From contig NZ_JARYTI010000009.1 of the NCBI RefSeq assembly GCF_029911635.1, forward strand, positions 1 through 64,000: a DNA stretch of 64,000 nucleotides. Reading direction: 5' to 3'. A program made the position numbers and the translations under genes. The notes under the pieces are model-generated. The model did no database searches and was not told the DNA's origin. It saw only the letters and a list, made by a program, of their open reading frames with translations. This DNA comes from Sphingomonas sp. AR_OL41. GTDB lineage: Bacteria; Pseudomonadota; Alphaproteobacteria; Sphingomonadales; Sphingomonadaceae. How positions within the stretch are numbered: position 1 is the stretch's first letter; every line of letters starts with the position of its first letter. Of the stretch, positions 51,479 to 60,763 are shown in pieces.

Positions 51479-52485
51479 GTTTCGAGCTGACTGAGCGCCG
51501 GGCGCTCCAGTTCGGTCGCAGGCTCGTTCGCCAGCACCCTGGCATAGGCCGCGCGATCGACGTTGCCGCCCGACAGGATGCACAGCGTCCCCGGTACGAC
51601 CGGCACCTTGCCGGCAAGCAGCGCGGCGAGTGCAACCGCGCCGCCCGGTTCTACGACGATTCGCAGCCGTTCGGCCGCCCAGCGCTGAGCCACGGCGATC
51701 TCCGCCTCGCTGACCGCGACGCCGGTGGCATCGCGGCGCGACAGCACGTCGAAGGTAAGCGGCGAGACGCGCGGCGTCTGCAGCGCATCGCAGGCGGTCG
51801 GTGGCGGGTTGGGGCCGACCGGCTCGATCCACGAAGCCTCCAGGCTACGACGCATATCATCCCAGCCCTCGGGTTCGACGACGGTGATCGCCGCGTCGGG
51901 CAGCGCCAGCGCGATGCCGGCGGCGAGACCGCCGCCGCCGCAGGGCACCACCACATTGGTCGGCTTGCCTAGCCCCGCGGCCTCCATCTGCGCTGCCGCC
52001 TCGATCCCCGTACTGCCCTGCCCTTCGATCACCCAGGGATCGTCGAAGCTCGGCACGAGAATCGCGCCGCGCGCCTCGGCCAGCGACGCTGCGATTTGTT
52101 CGCGGCTTTCGGTTGCACGGTCATAGGTGACGACTTCGGCACCTAGCGCGAGCGTGCCCTCGCGCTTCGCCGCCGGCGCGTCGGACGGCATGACGATCAG
52201 GGCCGGCATGCCGAGCCGCTTCGCCGCCCAGGCGACACCCTGCGCATGGTTACCCGAGGAGAAGGCGACGACGCCCTTCGCGCGCGCTTCCGGGTCGATC
52301 GCGGTCAGTCGATGCCACGCCCCGCGCAATTTAAAGGCACCGATCGGCTGCAGCGACTCCGCCTTGAAGGCGACGGATATCCCTTTGATTTCGCTTACGA
52401 ATAATGGCGATGACGGAAGGATCGCGGCGATCTTGGCAGCCGCGTCGCGTACCCCGGCCCGGGTCGGCTGTCGTAAAATCGTCAC
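51475..52485 (-). CDS. Threonine/serine dehydratase-family PLP enzyme
   Basis: A 336-residue fold-type II PLP enzyme. The PLP lysine is in PIGAFKLRGAW, the substrate loop in FSSGNHAQGVAWAAKRLG, and the phosphate-binding loop in VPCGGGGLAAGIA. It should deaminate threonine or serine, giving 2-oxobutanoate or pyruvate. No ACT regulatory domain is present, so it is a catabolic or biodegradative type rather than IlvA. It is followed by a coupled 54-residue membrane gene. Confidence 0.88.
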   Translation of the reverse strand: MTILRQPTRAGVRDAAAKIAAILPSSPLFVSEIKGISVAFKAESLQPIGAFKLRGAWHRLTAIDPEARAKGVVAFSSGNHAQGVAWAAKRLGMPALIVMPSDAPAAKREGTLALGAEVVTYDRATESREQIAASLAEARGAILVPSFDDPWVIEGQGSTGIEAAAQMEAAGLGKPTNVVVPCGGGGLAAGIALALPDAAITVVEPEGWDDMRRSLEASWIEPVGPNPPPTACDALQTPRVSPLTFDVLSRRDATGVAVSEAEIAVAQRWAAERLRIVVEPGGAVALAALLAGKVPVVPGTLCILSGGNVDRAAYARVLANEPATELERPALSQLET

Positions 52486-52549
52486 GGAACACCTCCTGCC
52501 GTCGCTATTCCCTTTACATAGAGGAAAGTCGATCCTATTTCGCCCGTCC

Positions 52550-52588
52550 GCTGCCCCATGGGACTTCCAACCGCAAGGCAGCTTTTTT
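52550..52588 (+). terminator. Hairpin with T-run in the ornithine decarboxylase leader
   Basis: On the plus strand GCTGCC (52550-52555) and GGCAGC (52577-52582) form a stem around a 21-base loop, followed by six T (52583-52588). It lies between a divergent gene pair and 36 bases before the decarboxylase start, so it cannot be ending an upstream gene on that strand and may act as a conditional terminator of the leader. Confidence 0.5.
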
Positions 52589-52623
52589 CACCGTAGGCGC
52601 AAGCCACTTGGAGGTCCCTTGAG

Positions 52624-53844
52624 TTGCACAAGCATCATAGCGCGCTGGGGCTAGCGAAAGCCCACTCGACCACCGTCACCGGAGTCGAAATCGCCAGGCA
52701 GCGGCCGGTCCAGCCGGTCACGCTGATTCGTCCCCACGCCGCGGCGCGGGCTGCCCGATTCTTCGTCGAGAAGTTTCCGGGTCGTTCGATGTATGCGGTG
52801 AAGGCAAACCCCTCGCCGGGCCTGTTGAAGGTCCTGTGGGACAGCGGAATCACGCATTACGACGTCGCCTCGATTGCCGAGGTACGGCTTGTCGCGCGCA
52901 CGATCCCCGAGGCGACGCTGTGCTTCATGCACCCGGTCAAGGCCGAGGAGGCGATCGAGGAAGCCTATTTCACGCATGGCGTGCGCACCTTCAGCCTCGA
53001 TTCGATCGAGGAGCTGGAGAAGATCGTTCGCGCAACGCGCGGGGCGGAAGACCTCACGCTGTGCGTGCGGCTGCGGGTTTCGTCGGAGCATAGCAAGCTG
53101 AGCCTCGCGTCGAAGTTCGGCGCGGCGCCCGGCGAGACCAAGGAACTGTTGTTCCGCACGCGCCAGGCGGCGGATGCGCTTGGCATCTGCTTCCATGTCG
53201 GCAGCCAGGCGATGACGCCCGAAGCCTATGCCCAGGCGCTGGAGCGCGTCCGCACCGCGATCGTCGAGGCGGCGGTCACGGTCGACGTGATCGATGTCGG
53301 CGGCGGCTTTCCGTCGAGCTATCCCGGCATGGAGCCGCCCCCGCTCGAGCATTATTTCCAGACGATCCACCGCGCCTTCGAAAGCCTGCCGGTGAGCTAT
53401 TCGTCGGAACTGTGGTGCGAGCCGGGCCGGGCGCTGTGCGCGGAATATTCGTCGATCGTCGTTCGCGTCGAGCGGCGTCGCGGTACCGAATTGTACATCA
53501 ACGACGGCGCTTACGGCGCGTTGTTCGATGCCGCGCATATCGGTTGGCGCTTCCCGGTGACGTTGCTGCGCGAGCCCGATAGCCGGGCCCGCGACATCGA
53601 CTTCAGCTTCTATGGTCCGACCTGCGACGACATGGATCACATGGCAGGCCCGTTCGCCCTCCCGGCGGATGTGCAGGCCGGCGATTATATCGAGATCGGC
53701 ATGCTCGGCGCCTATGGCTGCGCGATGCGCACCGCGTTCAACGGCTTCGGCTCGGATGAGACGGTGATCGTCGACGATGAGCCAATGGTGTCGCTCTATG
53801 TCGCCGACGAGCGCAAGGTCGCTTCGAACGTCGTCACGCTGTAA
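52624..53844 (+). CDS. Ornithine (or lysine) decarboxylase, eukaryotic-type
   Basis: A 406-residue group-IV, alanine-racemase-fold decarboxylase. The PLP lysine is in MYAVKANPSP (Lys60), the glycine loop in VDVIDVGGGFPSSYPG, with CEPGRALCAEY and the substrate loop YGPTCDDMD (catalytic Cys). It makes putrescine, the precursor of homospermidine. The TTG at 52624 is chosen as the start because GGAGG (52610-52614) is 9 bases before it and the first ATG would remove the fold's start. A terminator-like hairpin precedes it. The next gene is the DHS-like enzyme. Confidence 0.92.
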   Translation: MHKHHSALGLAKAHSTTVTGVEIARQRPVQPVTLIRPHAAARAARFFVEKFPGRSMYAVKANPSPGLLKVLWDSGITHYDVASIAEVRLVARTIPEATLCFMHPVKAEEAIEEAYFTHGVRTFSLDSIEELEKIVRATRGAEDLTLCVRLRVSSEHSKLSLASKFGAAPGETKELLFRTRQAADALGICFHVGSQAMTPEAYAQALERVRTAIVEAAVTVDVIDVGGGFPSSYPGMEPPPLEHYFQTIHRAFESLPVSYSSELWCEPGRALCAEYSSIVVRVERRRGTELYINDGAYGALFDAAHIGWRFPVTLLREPDSRARDIDFSFYGPTCDDMDHMAGPFALPADVQAGDYIEIGMLGAYGCAMRTAFNGFGSDETVIVDDEPMVSLYVADERKVASNVVTL

Positions 53845-53864
53845 CAGCGATCCTTCACAGACAG

Positions 53865-53891
53865 GCGGCGAGGTGCTTTGCGCCTCGCCGC
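53865..53891 (+). terminator. Hairpin between decarboxylase and DHS-like genes
   Basis: Arms GCGGCGAGG (53865-53873) and CCTCGCCGC (53883-53891) form a 9-bp stem with a 9-base loop, starting 20 bases past the decarboxylase stop. A weak T-rich run (GGGTTTT) follows several bases later. It may partially terminate the transcript or stabilise its end. Confidence 0.5.
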
Positions 53892-53948
53892 TGCTTGGGT
53901 TTTGCGCGTCCCCGTTCGAATGACGCCGACAGACTGCGGGAGTTTCCC

Positions 53949-55001
53949 ATGACCGACACCACGATCAACGACACGCGCAAGGCCGAGCTGCTCTCGACCA
54001 CGGTAGAGCATATCGACATCACCAGCTTCGACGCGCGCCCGATCGTCGACGCGATGAAGAAGATGAGCTTCACCAGCCGCGATCTCGGCCGGGCGACCGA
54101 CATCTACAACCAGATGCTGGCCGACCCCGATTGCTCGATCTTTCTGGTCATCGCCGGCTCGACCTCGGCCGGTGGCTGCATGGATCTGTATGCCGAACTG
54201 CTGCGCAACAACATGATCGACGGCGTCGTCGCAACCGGCGCGTCGATCGTCGACATGGATTTCTTCGAGGGCCTTGGCCACAAACATTACCAGGCGCTCG
54301 AAGTACCCGACGACGACACGCTGCGCTCGCTGCTGATCGACCGCATCTACGACACCTATATCGACGAAGAGCAGCTGCAGGATTGCGATCATACGATCTA
54401 CGAGATCGCCAATGGCCTCGAGCCGCGCCCTTATTCGAGCCGCGAGTTCATCCGTGCGATGGGCAAATATCTGGTCGAGCATGGCAAGAAGGACAACAGC
54501 CTGGTCAAGCTCGCCTATGAGCATGACGTGCCGATCTTCTGCCCGGCGTTCGTCGACAGCTCGGCCGGCTTCGGGCTGGTCAAGCACCAGGTCGATCGTG
54601 CGAAGGAGGGCAAGCCGTACATGGTGCTCGACGCGATCGCCGATTTCCGCGAGCTGACCGACATCAAGATCAAAGCCGGGACCACCGGCCTGCTGATGAT
54701 CGGCGGCGGCGTGCCGAAGAACTTCATCCAGGACACCGTCGTGTGCGCCGAGATCCTCGGTCATGACGATGTTCAGGTGCACAAATATGCCGTGCAAATC
54801 ACCGTCGCCGACGTGCGCGACGGCGCCTGCTCGTCATCGACGCTGCAGGAAGCGGCAAGCTGGGGCAAGGTCAACACTGGGATCGAGCAGATGGTCTTTG
54901 CCGAGGCCGGCTCGGTGATGCCGTTGCTCGCGAGCGACGCCTATCACCGCGGGCTGTGGAAGAACCGCGTCAAGCGCCGCTGGGGCGCCAGCTTCGACTG
55001 A
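53949..55001 (+). CDS. Deoxyhypusine-synthase-like protein (probable homospermidine synthase)
   Basis: A 350-residue protein of the deoxyhypusine synthase fold with the NAD-binding motif and FVDSSAGFGLVKHQ, and the catalytic lysine in EAASWGKV, the same motif as eukaryotic DHS. Bacteria lack eIF5A, so true deoxyhypusine synthesis is unlikely. Bacterial members are thought to make homospermidine or related guanidino-polyamines. Sphingomonads contain homospermidine as main polyamine, and the adjacent ornithine decarboxylase supplies putrescine; homospermidine synthesis is therefore the best inference. Confidence 0.85.
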   Translation: MTDTTINDTRKAELLSTTVEHIDITSFDARPIVDAMKKMSFTSRDLGRATDIYNQMLADPDCSIFLVIAGSTSAGGCMDLYAELLRNNMIDGVVATGASIVDMDFFEGLGHKHYQALEVPDDDTLRSLLIDRIYDTYIDEEQLQDCDHTIYEIANGLEPRPYSSREFIRAMGKYLVEHGKKDNSLVKLAYEHDVPIFCPAFVDSSAGFGLVKHQVDRAKEGKPYMVLDAIADFRELTDIKIKAGTTGLLMIGGGVPKNFIQDTVVCAEILGHDDVQVHKYAVQITVADVRDGACSSSTLQEAASWGKVNTGIEQMVFAEAGSVMPLLASDAYHRGLWKNRVKRRWGASFD

Positions 55002-55053
55002 AGTTAAGGTACGGTCGCAATTAACGCTTGCGACGCGCTGAAAATTGACGATG

Positions 55054-55080
55054 TTCCCCCCGGTTGATTTCCGGGGGGAA
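55054..55080 (+). promoter_or_regulatory. Hairpin that sequesters the ribosome site of the next gene
   Basis: TTCCCCCCGG (55054-55063) and CCGGGGGGAA (55071-55080) form a perfect 10-bp stem with a 7-base loop. The right arm holds the GGGGGGAA ribosome site for the GTG start at 55085, so folding would block translation. Confidence 0.6.
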
Positions 55081-55084
55081 TATC

Positions 55085-55762
55085 GTGTTTGGATTGCTTC
55101 GTCTTCTGTTTGGCTTGCCGTGGTGGGCCTATATCCTTGCTTCGCCGGTCATCCTCGCAGCCGGCATTTTCGGCTATTTCAGCGACCAGGATAGCGAAGC
55201 GGCGAAGATGCTGGCGCGCCACCGGCCGCCGCCTGCTGCGGTCGCGATCGAGCGGTTCGATGCCAAGCGCAATGTCGGCTCGGCCAACGAGATCGTGCTG
55301 GTCGGGCAACTCGACATGGCCCGCGCGATGGAACTGACCGAGACGAAAAGCGGCCGCGAAATCCATCACTGGACGGTTGCAGCGGTCTATCCGGCGACGG
55401 CCACCGACACCTCGCAACCGGCGCTCGGCGCGATGGTCAAGGACGGTGCGATCAGCGATCGCGATCTGGCCGCTTTCGTCGTTGGCGACGGCGCGTTCGG
55501 CCCGATCATGAAGCTGGACGGGCTGCAGAAGACCGACTTCGCGGCGCAGGAGGCGGTGCGCAAGACGGTCGAGGGCAAGGTCACCATGGCAGCCTCGCCG
55601 GTGCTGATCGATCCGTTCGACAAGGGTCGCAAGGCCGGGCTCGCGGCGAGCGACGATGGCAAGGTCTTCGCAGGCGTCGTTGCCGCCATCGCTCTGCTGT
55701 GCCTCGGCTTCGGCCTGTACCGGCGGTGGATGAAGCGCTCGATCGAGGAGCCCTACATCTAG
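55085..55762 (+). CDS. Two-span membrane protein with extracytoplasmic loop
   Basis: A 225-residue protein starting MFGLLRLLFGLPWWAY, with a hydrophobic segment at about 1-30, a soluble region (about 40-190) without motif I recognise, and a C-terminal span (about 190-212, VFAGVVAAIALLCLGFGLY). The GTG start at 55085 is chosen over a TTG at 55064 because of GGGGGGAA four bases upstream, which lies in a perfect hairpin. Function is unknown. Confidence 0.7.
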   Translation: MFGLLRLLFGLPWWAYILASPVILAAGIFGYFSDQDSEAAKMLARHRPPPAAVAIERFDAKRNVGSANEIVLVGQLDMARAMELTETKSGREIHHWTVAAVYPATATDTSQPALGAMVKDGAISDRDLAAFVVGDGAFGPIMKLDGLQKTDFAAQEAVRKTVEGKVTMAASPVLIDPFDKGRKAGLAASDDGKVFAGVVAAIALLCLGFGLYRRWMKRSIEEPYI

Positions 55763-55891
55763 GCGGGGATCGTTCCGGGCTGCGCGGCGCCACGATCCTA
55801 TTTGGGGTTTGGTTGCGCGGTCACAGGCGCCGCGTTATAGCCTCGCGCGTGATGCCGCCGGGGTGCGGCAAACAAGGAAAATCGGGGGCCA

Positions 55892-56755
55892 ATGCCATCT
55901 TTGCTGCTGCCTTTGGGCGTACTGCTGACGACCTTCTGGGTCAGTCGCGGTTTCCTCGCGCTTCTCCGTCGAACGGGTCTCAACGCCCTGCAGCGCCTGC
56001 TGCTCGCTCATGCGGCGTCGATCGTGCTGCTTGCGGCGTTCCTGATCTATATCAAGGTCAATGCCGTTTTCTCGCCCATACCCTATGTCCCCGCGCAAAT
56101 CGCGTGGCTGTGCTTCGACTGGCTGCGCGAGAAATATGCCTCTCCGCAGCCCGTGACCTCGCGCAGTCGGCGACGTAACTCACGCAAGCTGCCGCAGATT
56201 ATCATTCCCGAATGGGTCCTGCTGGCAGCGCTGGGCGCGGTCACGATTACGCATGTCACGCTCGGCTGGCTCACCTATCGCTATGACGTTGCTACCTATG
56301 ACAATATCCTGATCGGCGATCCTTTGCAGAACGTCATCTACGCGGTCGGCAACCCCGAGATGGTCCGCGACAGCGACACCGCGCCCTGGGTCCATGCCCA
56401 GGGGGCACCGCACGGTGCCCAGTGGCTTTACACCAACCCGTTCATGGTGGTGAGCTTCACGCCGGAGCAAACCGCCAAGAACATCGTCTGCAGCAATGTC
56501 GACAAGATATCTCACGGCGCGTGCGGACCGACGCTGAGGATCAACATCGGTGACTATCAGACGGCTGTGTTCCATAAACTCGGCTTTCCGACGAGCTATC
56601 TGACGACCGACAGCGGCAAGCGGATCTACAGCTATCCCGAGATCGGCCATGATTTCGTGCTCGAGCAATTTTCGGTGCGGACGATTCGCGTCTATGCGAC
56701 CAACGGTGACGAGCTGGGTTGGTGGTGGCGCTTTTTCCTCTGGCTGCTTCCCTGA
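55892..56755 (+). CDS. Hypothetical multi-span membrane protein
   Basis: A 287-residue protein with three N-terminal hydrophobic segments (about 1-25, 36-60 and 105-130) and a soluble C-terminal part (about 130-270) that may face the periplasm, ending in an aromatic stretch (LGWWWRFFLWLLP). A basic loop RSRRRNSRKL lies before the third span. GGGGG stands about 4 bases before the ATG. I do not recognise the family. Confidence 0.7.
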   Translation: MPSLLLPLGVLLTTFWVSRGFLALLRRTGLNALQRLLLAHAASIVLLAAFLIYIKVNAVFSPIPYVPAQIAWLCFDWLREKYASPQPVTSRSRRRNSRKLPQIIIPEWVLLAALGAVTITHVTLGWLTYRYDVATYDNILIGDPLQNVIYAVGNPEMVRDSDTAPWVHAQGAPHGAQWLYTNPFMVVSFTPEQTAKNIVCSNVDKISHGACGPTLRINIGDYQTAVFHKLGFPTSYLTTDSGKRIYSYPEIGHDFVLEQFSVRTIRVYATNGDELGWWWRFFLWLLP

Positions 56756-56889
56756 CCCCAGAACGTAGACCGACGGTTCGACGTTAGGCGCCTTCCTGCG
56801 GAAGGCGCGGCCCCCTCCAGACGACCCGTTGCCAAACGCAACGCAATACGGCAGCCTGCTCCGACAATGTGGAGGGGGGATAGCCGATC

Positions 56890-57330
56890 ATGACCTACAG
56901 CCCGATTTTGCAGCCCGTCGTCGCCCTCATCGCCTGGTCGCTGGTGATGCTCATATGGATGGTGGCGGTGCGCTTGCCCGCCATGAAGAAAGCCGGCATC
57001 AACCTCGGCAAGGTCGTCGGGGGGCGACCCGGCGGCCTTGACGGCGTGGTCGACGAAAAGGCGCAGTGGCCGGCGCACAATTACATCCACCTGATGGAAC
57101 AGCCGACGCTGTTTTACGCCGTGGCACTCGTGCTGGCGATCATCGGCCTCGGTGGCGGCCTCAACGCCACCATCGCCTGGGGTTATGTCGGCCTGCGCAT
57201 CGTCCACAGCCTGATCCAGGCGACATACAACAAGGTCAGCATTCGCTTCCTGGTGTTCGCACTTTCGACCCTCTGCCTGGTGGCGCTGACGCTACACGCC
57301 GCGATGGCGGTGTTTGGCTGGCACCATTAA
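56890..57330 (+). CDS. MAPEG-family membrane protein
   Basis: A 146-residue four-span protein of the MAPEG family (membrane-associated proteins in eicosanoid and glutathione metabolism). The segments MTYSPILQPVVALIAWSLV, the family-typical WPAHNYIHLMEQPTLFYAV motif and GYVGLRIVHSLIQATYN are present. Some bacterial members have glutathione transferase activity. It converges with the amidotransferase gene, sharing the bases of the two stop codons. Confidence 0.88.
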   Translation: MTYSPILQPVVALIAWSLVMLIWMVAVRLPAMKKAGINLGKVVGGRPGGLDGVVDEKAQWPAHNYIHLMEQPTLFYAVALVLAIIGLGGGLNATIAWGYVGLRIVHSLIQATYNKVSIRFLVFALSTLCLVALTLHAAMAVFGWHH

Positions 57331-59219
57331 GGAAACAGCCGCGCCACCGCGCGATCGAGCATGACGAGCTGCCACAGCGTCCGGCCGTGCTCGGCGCGGC
57401 CGGCGCGGTGGTCGGCGGCGAGCGTCGCGATCGCTCCAGGATCGAACCAGCCGGTGTCACCCAGGGTGCGCGACGTGGCCAGGCGCGCCGCTTCGTCTGC
57501 GAGCGGGCCGCGAAACCATGCACTCACCGGCGTGACGAAGCCCATTTTCGGCCGATAGAGGATGTCGCGCGGCAGATAGCGCTCCATCGCCTTCTTGAGC
57601 AGCCATTTGCCCTCCCCGCGCCGCAGCCGGAAATGGTCGGGCAAGGTGGCGGCGAACTCGACCAGCCGGTGGTCGAGCAACGGCTCGCGGGCTTCCAGCC
57701 CGACCGCCATGCTGGTGCGATCCGACTTGGTCAGGATGTCGCCCGGCAGCCAATGCTGGAAGTCGGCATATTGCGCACGATCGAGCGCGTCGCGCGCCGG
57801 CGCATCGCGCATCGACCGGACGTAGCGATCCTCGGCGCGGTGCCCGGCAATGGCGCGCTTCGCCGTATCGCTGAATAGCGCCGCGCGGAGCGGGGGGGTA
57901 GTCACACCGACTGCGCGAGCATAAGCCTCGGCGCCATCGTCCGCGAGGGCAAGCAGGGTCGTCTTTGCACGCAAGGGTCGCGGTGCCCAATCGGCCTTGG
58001 GATACCAGCGACCCAGCGTGCCGAACACGCGCCCGCGGACCTCGCTCGGGAGCAGCGCGCGAATGCGCTCTTCTGCGGCCTGGAACTTGTAGCGTCGATA
58101 CCCCGCAAAGGCTTCGTCGGCGCCGTCGCCCGACAAGGCCACGGTAACCTGTTCGCGCGCCAACTGGCTGACGCGATAGGTCGCCAGCGCCGAGGCATCG
58201 GCAAAGGGCTCGTCGAACGCAGCGACCAGCGTGTCGATCAGCGAGAAATCGTCCGGCGCGACCACGCGCTCGCGATGCTCGGTGGCAAAGCGCGACGCGA
58301 TGGCTTCGGCATAGCGGCGCTCGTCATGCCCGGCTTCGTCGAAGCCGATCGTGCAGGTCTTCACCGCCTGCTTCGAGGCCTCTGCCATCAATGCCACCAC
58401 GGCCGAGCTGTCGACCCCGCCCGACAGGAACGCGCCGAGCGGTACGTCCGACACCATGCGAGAGGTAACGGCATCCCGTAACAATGTGAGCAATTGCTCT
58501 TCGAGCGACTTGGCCGAGCCAGTGGCGCGGCGCGAGAAGTCGATGTCCCACCAGCGCGATGGCGCGGGCAGCGTCTTGCCGCGCTCGATCAGCAAGGCAT
58601 GACCGGCAGGCAGTTTCCTGACGCCGGCGACGAGGCAGCTGTCGTCCGGAACATAGCCGAAGGCGAGATAGTCCTCGACGGCGCGGAGGTCGGGCGTACG
58701 ACGCAGCAAGGGGTGCGCAAGCAGGCCCTTGAGTTCCGATGCAAAGGCAACGCCGCCGTCCGAGAGTTCGACATAGTGGATCGGCTTGGTGCCCATCCGG
58801 TCACGCGCGAGGAACAGGCTCTGGCGACGGGCGTCGTGCAACGCGAAGGCGAACATCCCGTTGAGCCGGTCGAGCATCGCCGGACCCCATACCGACCAGC
58901 CGTGCAGCAGCACCTCGGTATCGCCGGCGGTGACGAAATGCGCGCCCATTGCGCTCAACTCGGCGCGGAGCTCGCGGAAATTATAGATTTCGCCATTGTA
59001 GACGACGGTCAGCGCGCCGTCGCTTGTCGACATCGGCTGCGGCGAGCCGGCGACGTCGATGATCGACAACCGGCGATGGCCCAGGCCCACCCCCGGCGCG
59101 GTCCACACGCCCGAGCCATCGGGGCCGCGATGCGCCTGGACGTCGGTCATCGCGACGATGCGCGCCGGATCGACCGGCTTCGGCGTGGCGGGATAGAAGA
59201 TCCCGGCGATACCGCACAT
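57327..59219 (-). CDS. XrtA-associated asparagine-synthase-like amidotransferase
   Basis: A 630-residue class-II glutamine amidotransferase: nucleophile Cys2 (MCGIAGIF), YNGEIYNFRELR, and a synthetase domain with the PP-loop SGGVDSSAVVALM and ALSGDGADEAFAGY. In XrtA clusters this gene, often annotated asnB, is thought to act on exopolysaccharide or its precursors. It is the last gene of the operon; its ATG overlaps the xrtA stop by one base. Confidence 0.93.
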   Translation of the reverse strand: MCGIAGIFYPATPKPVDPARIVAMTDVQAHRGPDGSGVWTAPGVGLGHRRLSIIDVAGSPQPMSTSDGALTVVYNGEIYNFRELRAELSAMGAHFVTAGDTEVLLHGWSVWGPAMLDRLNGMFAFALHDARRQSLFLARDRMGTKPIHYVELSDGGVAFASELKGLLAHPLLRRTPDLRAVEDYLAFGYVPDDSCLVAGVRKLPAGHALLIERGKTLPAPSRWWDIDFSRRATGSAKSLEEQLLTLLRDAVTSRMVSDVPLGAFLSGGVDSSAVVALMAEASKQAVKTCTIGFDEAGHDERRYAEAIASRFATEHRERVVAPDDFSLIDTLVAAFDEPFADASALATYRVSQLAREQVTVALSGDGADEAFAGYRRYKFQAAEERIRALLPSEVRGRVFGTLGRWYPKADWAPRPLRAKTTLLALADDGAEAYARAVGVTTPPLRAALFSDTAKRAIAGHRAEDRYVRSMRDAPARDALDRAQYADFQHWLPGDILTKSDRTSMAVGLEAREPLLDHRLVEFAATLPDHFRLRRGEGKWLLKKAMERYLPRDILYRPKMGFVTPVSAWFRGPLADEAARLATSRTLGDTGWFDPGAIATLAADHRAGRAEHGRTLWQLVMLDRAVARLFP

Positions 59220-60763
59220 CAGCGCCGCCCGGACGCGGCGTCGGCAATGCGCGCGACGGGTCCCGCTGCGGCGAGGAAGCGGGTCATCGCCGCACGTGGA
59301 TCGCGCCCCGGGGTCGATTCGACCGAAAGGTGGACGGCAACGGCGCGCTGATCGCCGCCGAGCAGCCTGGTCTTGAGCGTTTCGAGTTTCACACGAGTAT
59401 CACTTCGGGTCACGGTGTCGCCGAGGCGATACCATGTCGTGATCTGCCGCTCCACCCGCCCCGGCGCGGTCACGCGGATGACGCTGCCGCCGTCCAACTC
59501 GGGCAGGTCCTCGACCCGGACCCAGCGGTCGTCCTGGCGCAACGCACCGACACCGAACGAGACCAGTTCCTTGCCCTCATGCTGGCTACCATAGACCGCA
59601 ATGGCGAGATCGACGGGATCGCCCTGCCCGTCGGCATAGCGGCCGATCAGATAATGGTCCGCGCCGGGATAATAAGGCGACCATGGCGCGCGCTCGCTCA
59701 TCGCGACGCGGTGCCAGCCCGGCACTTCGGGCAAGGTGACATGGTCGGGAAGGACCATAGCGCGACCCGCAATGGCTGCCGACCACGCCGGAAAAATTGC
59801 GACGGTGGTCAATGCAAGCATCGCCGCGATCAAAACATCGCAATGCCGTGCGACCGGGCTCTGCAAGCGCGCCACGTCGATCACGGGCGCATCGGGAGCG
59901 CGATCAAACCAGCGCCAGCCGATCGCCAGCACCGCCGCCATCACCAGCCCGAAAAAGACCCAGCCATAGACGATATGGTCCATGCCGGTGGCGCGCTCGA
60001 CCGAGGTAAGGTGGGCCGCGTAGATCGTGCCGAAGGCGCGCAGGCCATTGGCAACGACGGGCACGACCAGTGCGGCGACCATGAACAGGGCACGCCGGCG
60101 CCACGATACGAAACAGACATGCGCGACGAGCGCGCCATAGGCGACCATCGCGATGACGAACTTGGCGCCCGAACAGGCCTCGGCAACCTCGAAATAGCCA
60201 TTGGGAATGGTGATCAAGACGCCATCGACCTGCGCCGGCACGCCGAACAGATGCAGCAGCGGCATCGTCATCGCGACCGTGACGGTCTGCAACGGCCCTT
60301 CGATCCCCTCGCCGAACGGGACGAGAAAGAAGGCATAAGCGAGCGGAAAGAGCAGCGCGCGCGCAACGTTGGGACCTAGGATCGTCACCGTCGCGCCCTG
60401 CAGCATCATGACGAGCCCGAGATGCCGGGCCAGCGCAACGCCGCCGGCGTCACCCAATAGCCATCCAAATCCGCCTGCGCCGACCAGCAGCAGGCCGGGC
60501 CACCACCCGACCGGCGCGACCTGCACCAGTTCGGCGCGGCGCTGCCACACCAGCCAGGCGATCACGGGCGCGATGAACAGGCAGTGACCGAACGTGGTGC
60601 TGGTCCACCAGATCGTCGCAAGCGCCTGCGCGTCGGCGCGGAACAGGGCAGTGAGGAGCAGCGCGGCACCCAGCAGGATGGCCGCATGCTTTCGCCAGCG
60701 GGCGTCGAACCCGCCCGCTTTGGTCCCGGCCGCGAATTCGGCCGCCGGGACGGCCATCGTCAT
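59219..60763 (-). CDS. xrtA: Exosortase A with EpsI-like C-terminal domain
   Basis: A 514-residue integral membrane protein. The N-terminal part (to about 300) is exosortase: many spans, the catalytic Cys in EVAEACSGAKFVIAM, the Arg in GLRAFGTIYAAH and the His in MDHIVYGWVFF. The C-terminal 200 residues are a soluble EpsI-like domain (LPEVPGWHRV, YADGQGDPVDLAIAVYG). Exosortases cut PEP-CTERM signals and anchor proteins at the surface. The start at 60763 overlaps the stop of the glycosyltransferase gene as ATGA. Confidence 0.94.
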   Translation of the reverse strand: MTMAVPAAEFAAGTKAGGFDARWRKHAAILLGAALLLTALFRADAQALATIWWTSTTFGHCLFIAPVIAWLVWQRRAELVQVAPVGWWPGLLLVGAGGFGWLLGDAGGVALARHLGLVMMLQGATVTILGPNVARALLFPLAYAFFLVPFGEGIEGPLQTVTVAMTMPLLHLFGVPAQVDGVLITIPNGYFEVAEACSGAKFVIAMVAYGALVAHVCFVSWRRRALFMVAALVVPVVANGLRAFGTIYAAHLTSVERATGMDHIVYGWVFFGLVMAAVLAIGWRWFDRAPDAPVIDVARLQSPVARHCDVLIAAMLALTTVAIFPAWSAAIAGRAMVLPDHVTLPEVPGWHRVAMSERAPWSPYYPGADHYLIGRYADGQGDPVDLAIAVYGSQHEGKELVSFGVGALRQDDRWVRVEDLPELDGGSVIRVTAPGRVERQITTWYRLGDTVTRSDTRVKLETLKTRLLGGDQRAVAVHLSVESTPGRDPRAAMTRFLAAAGPVARIADAASGRR

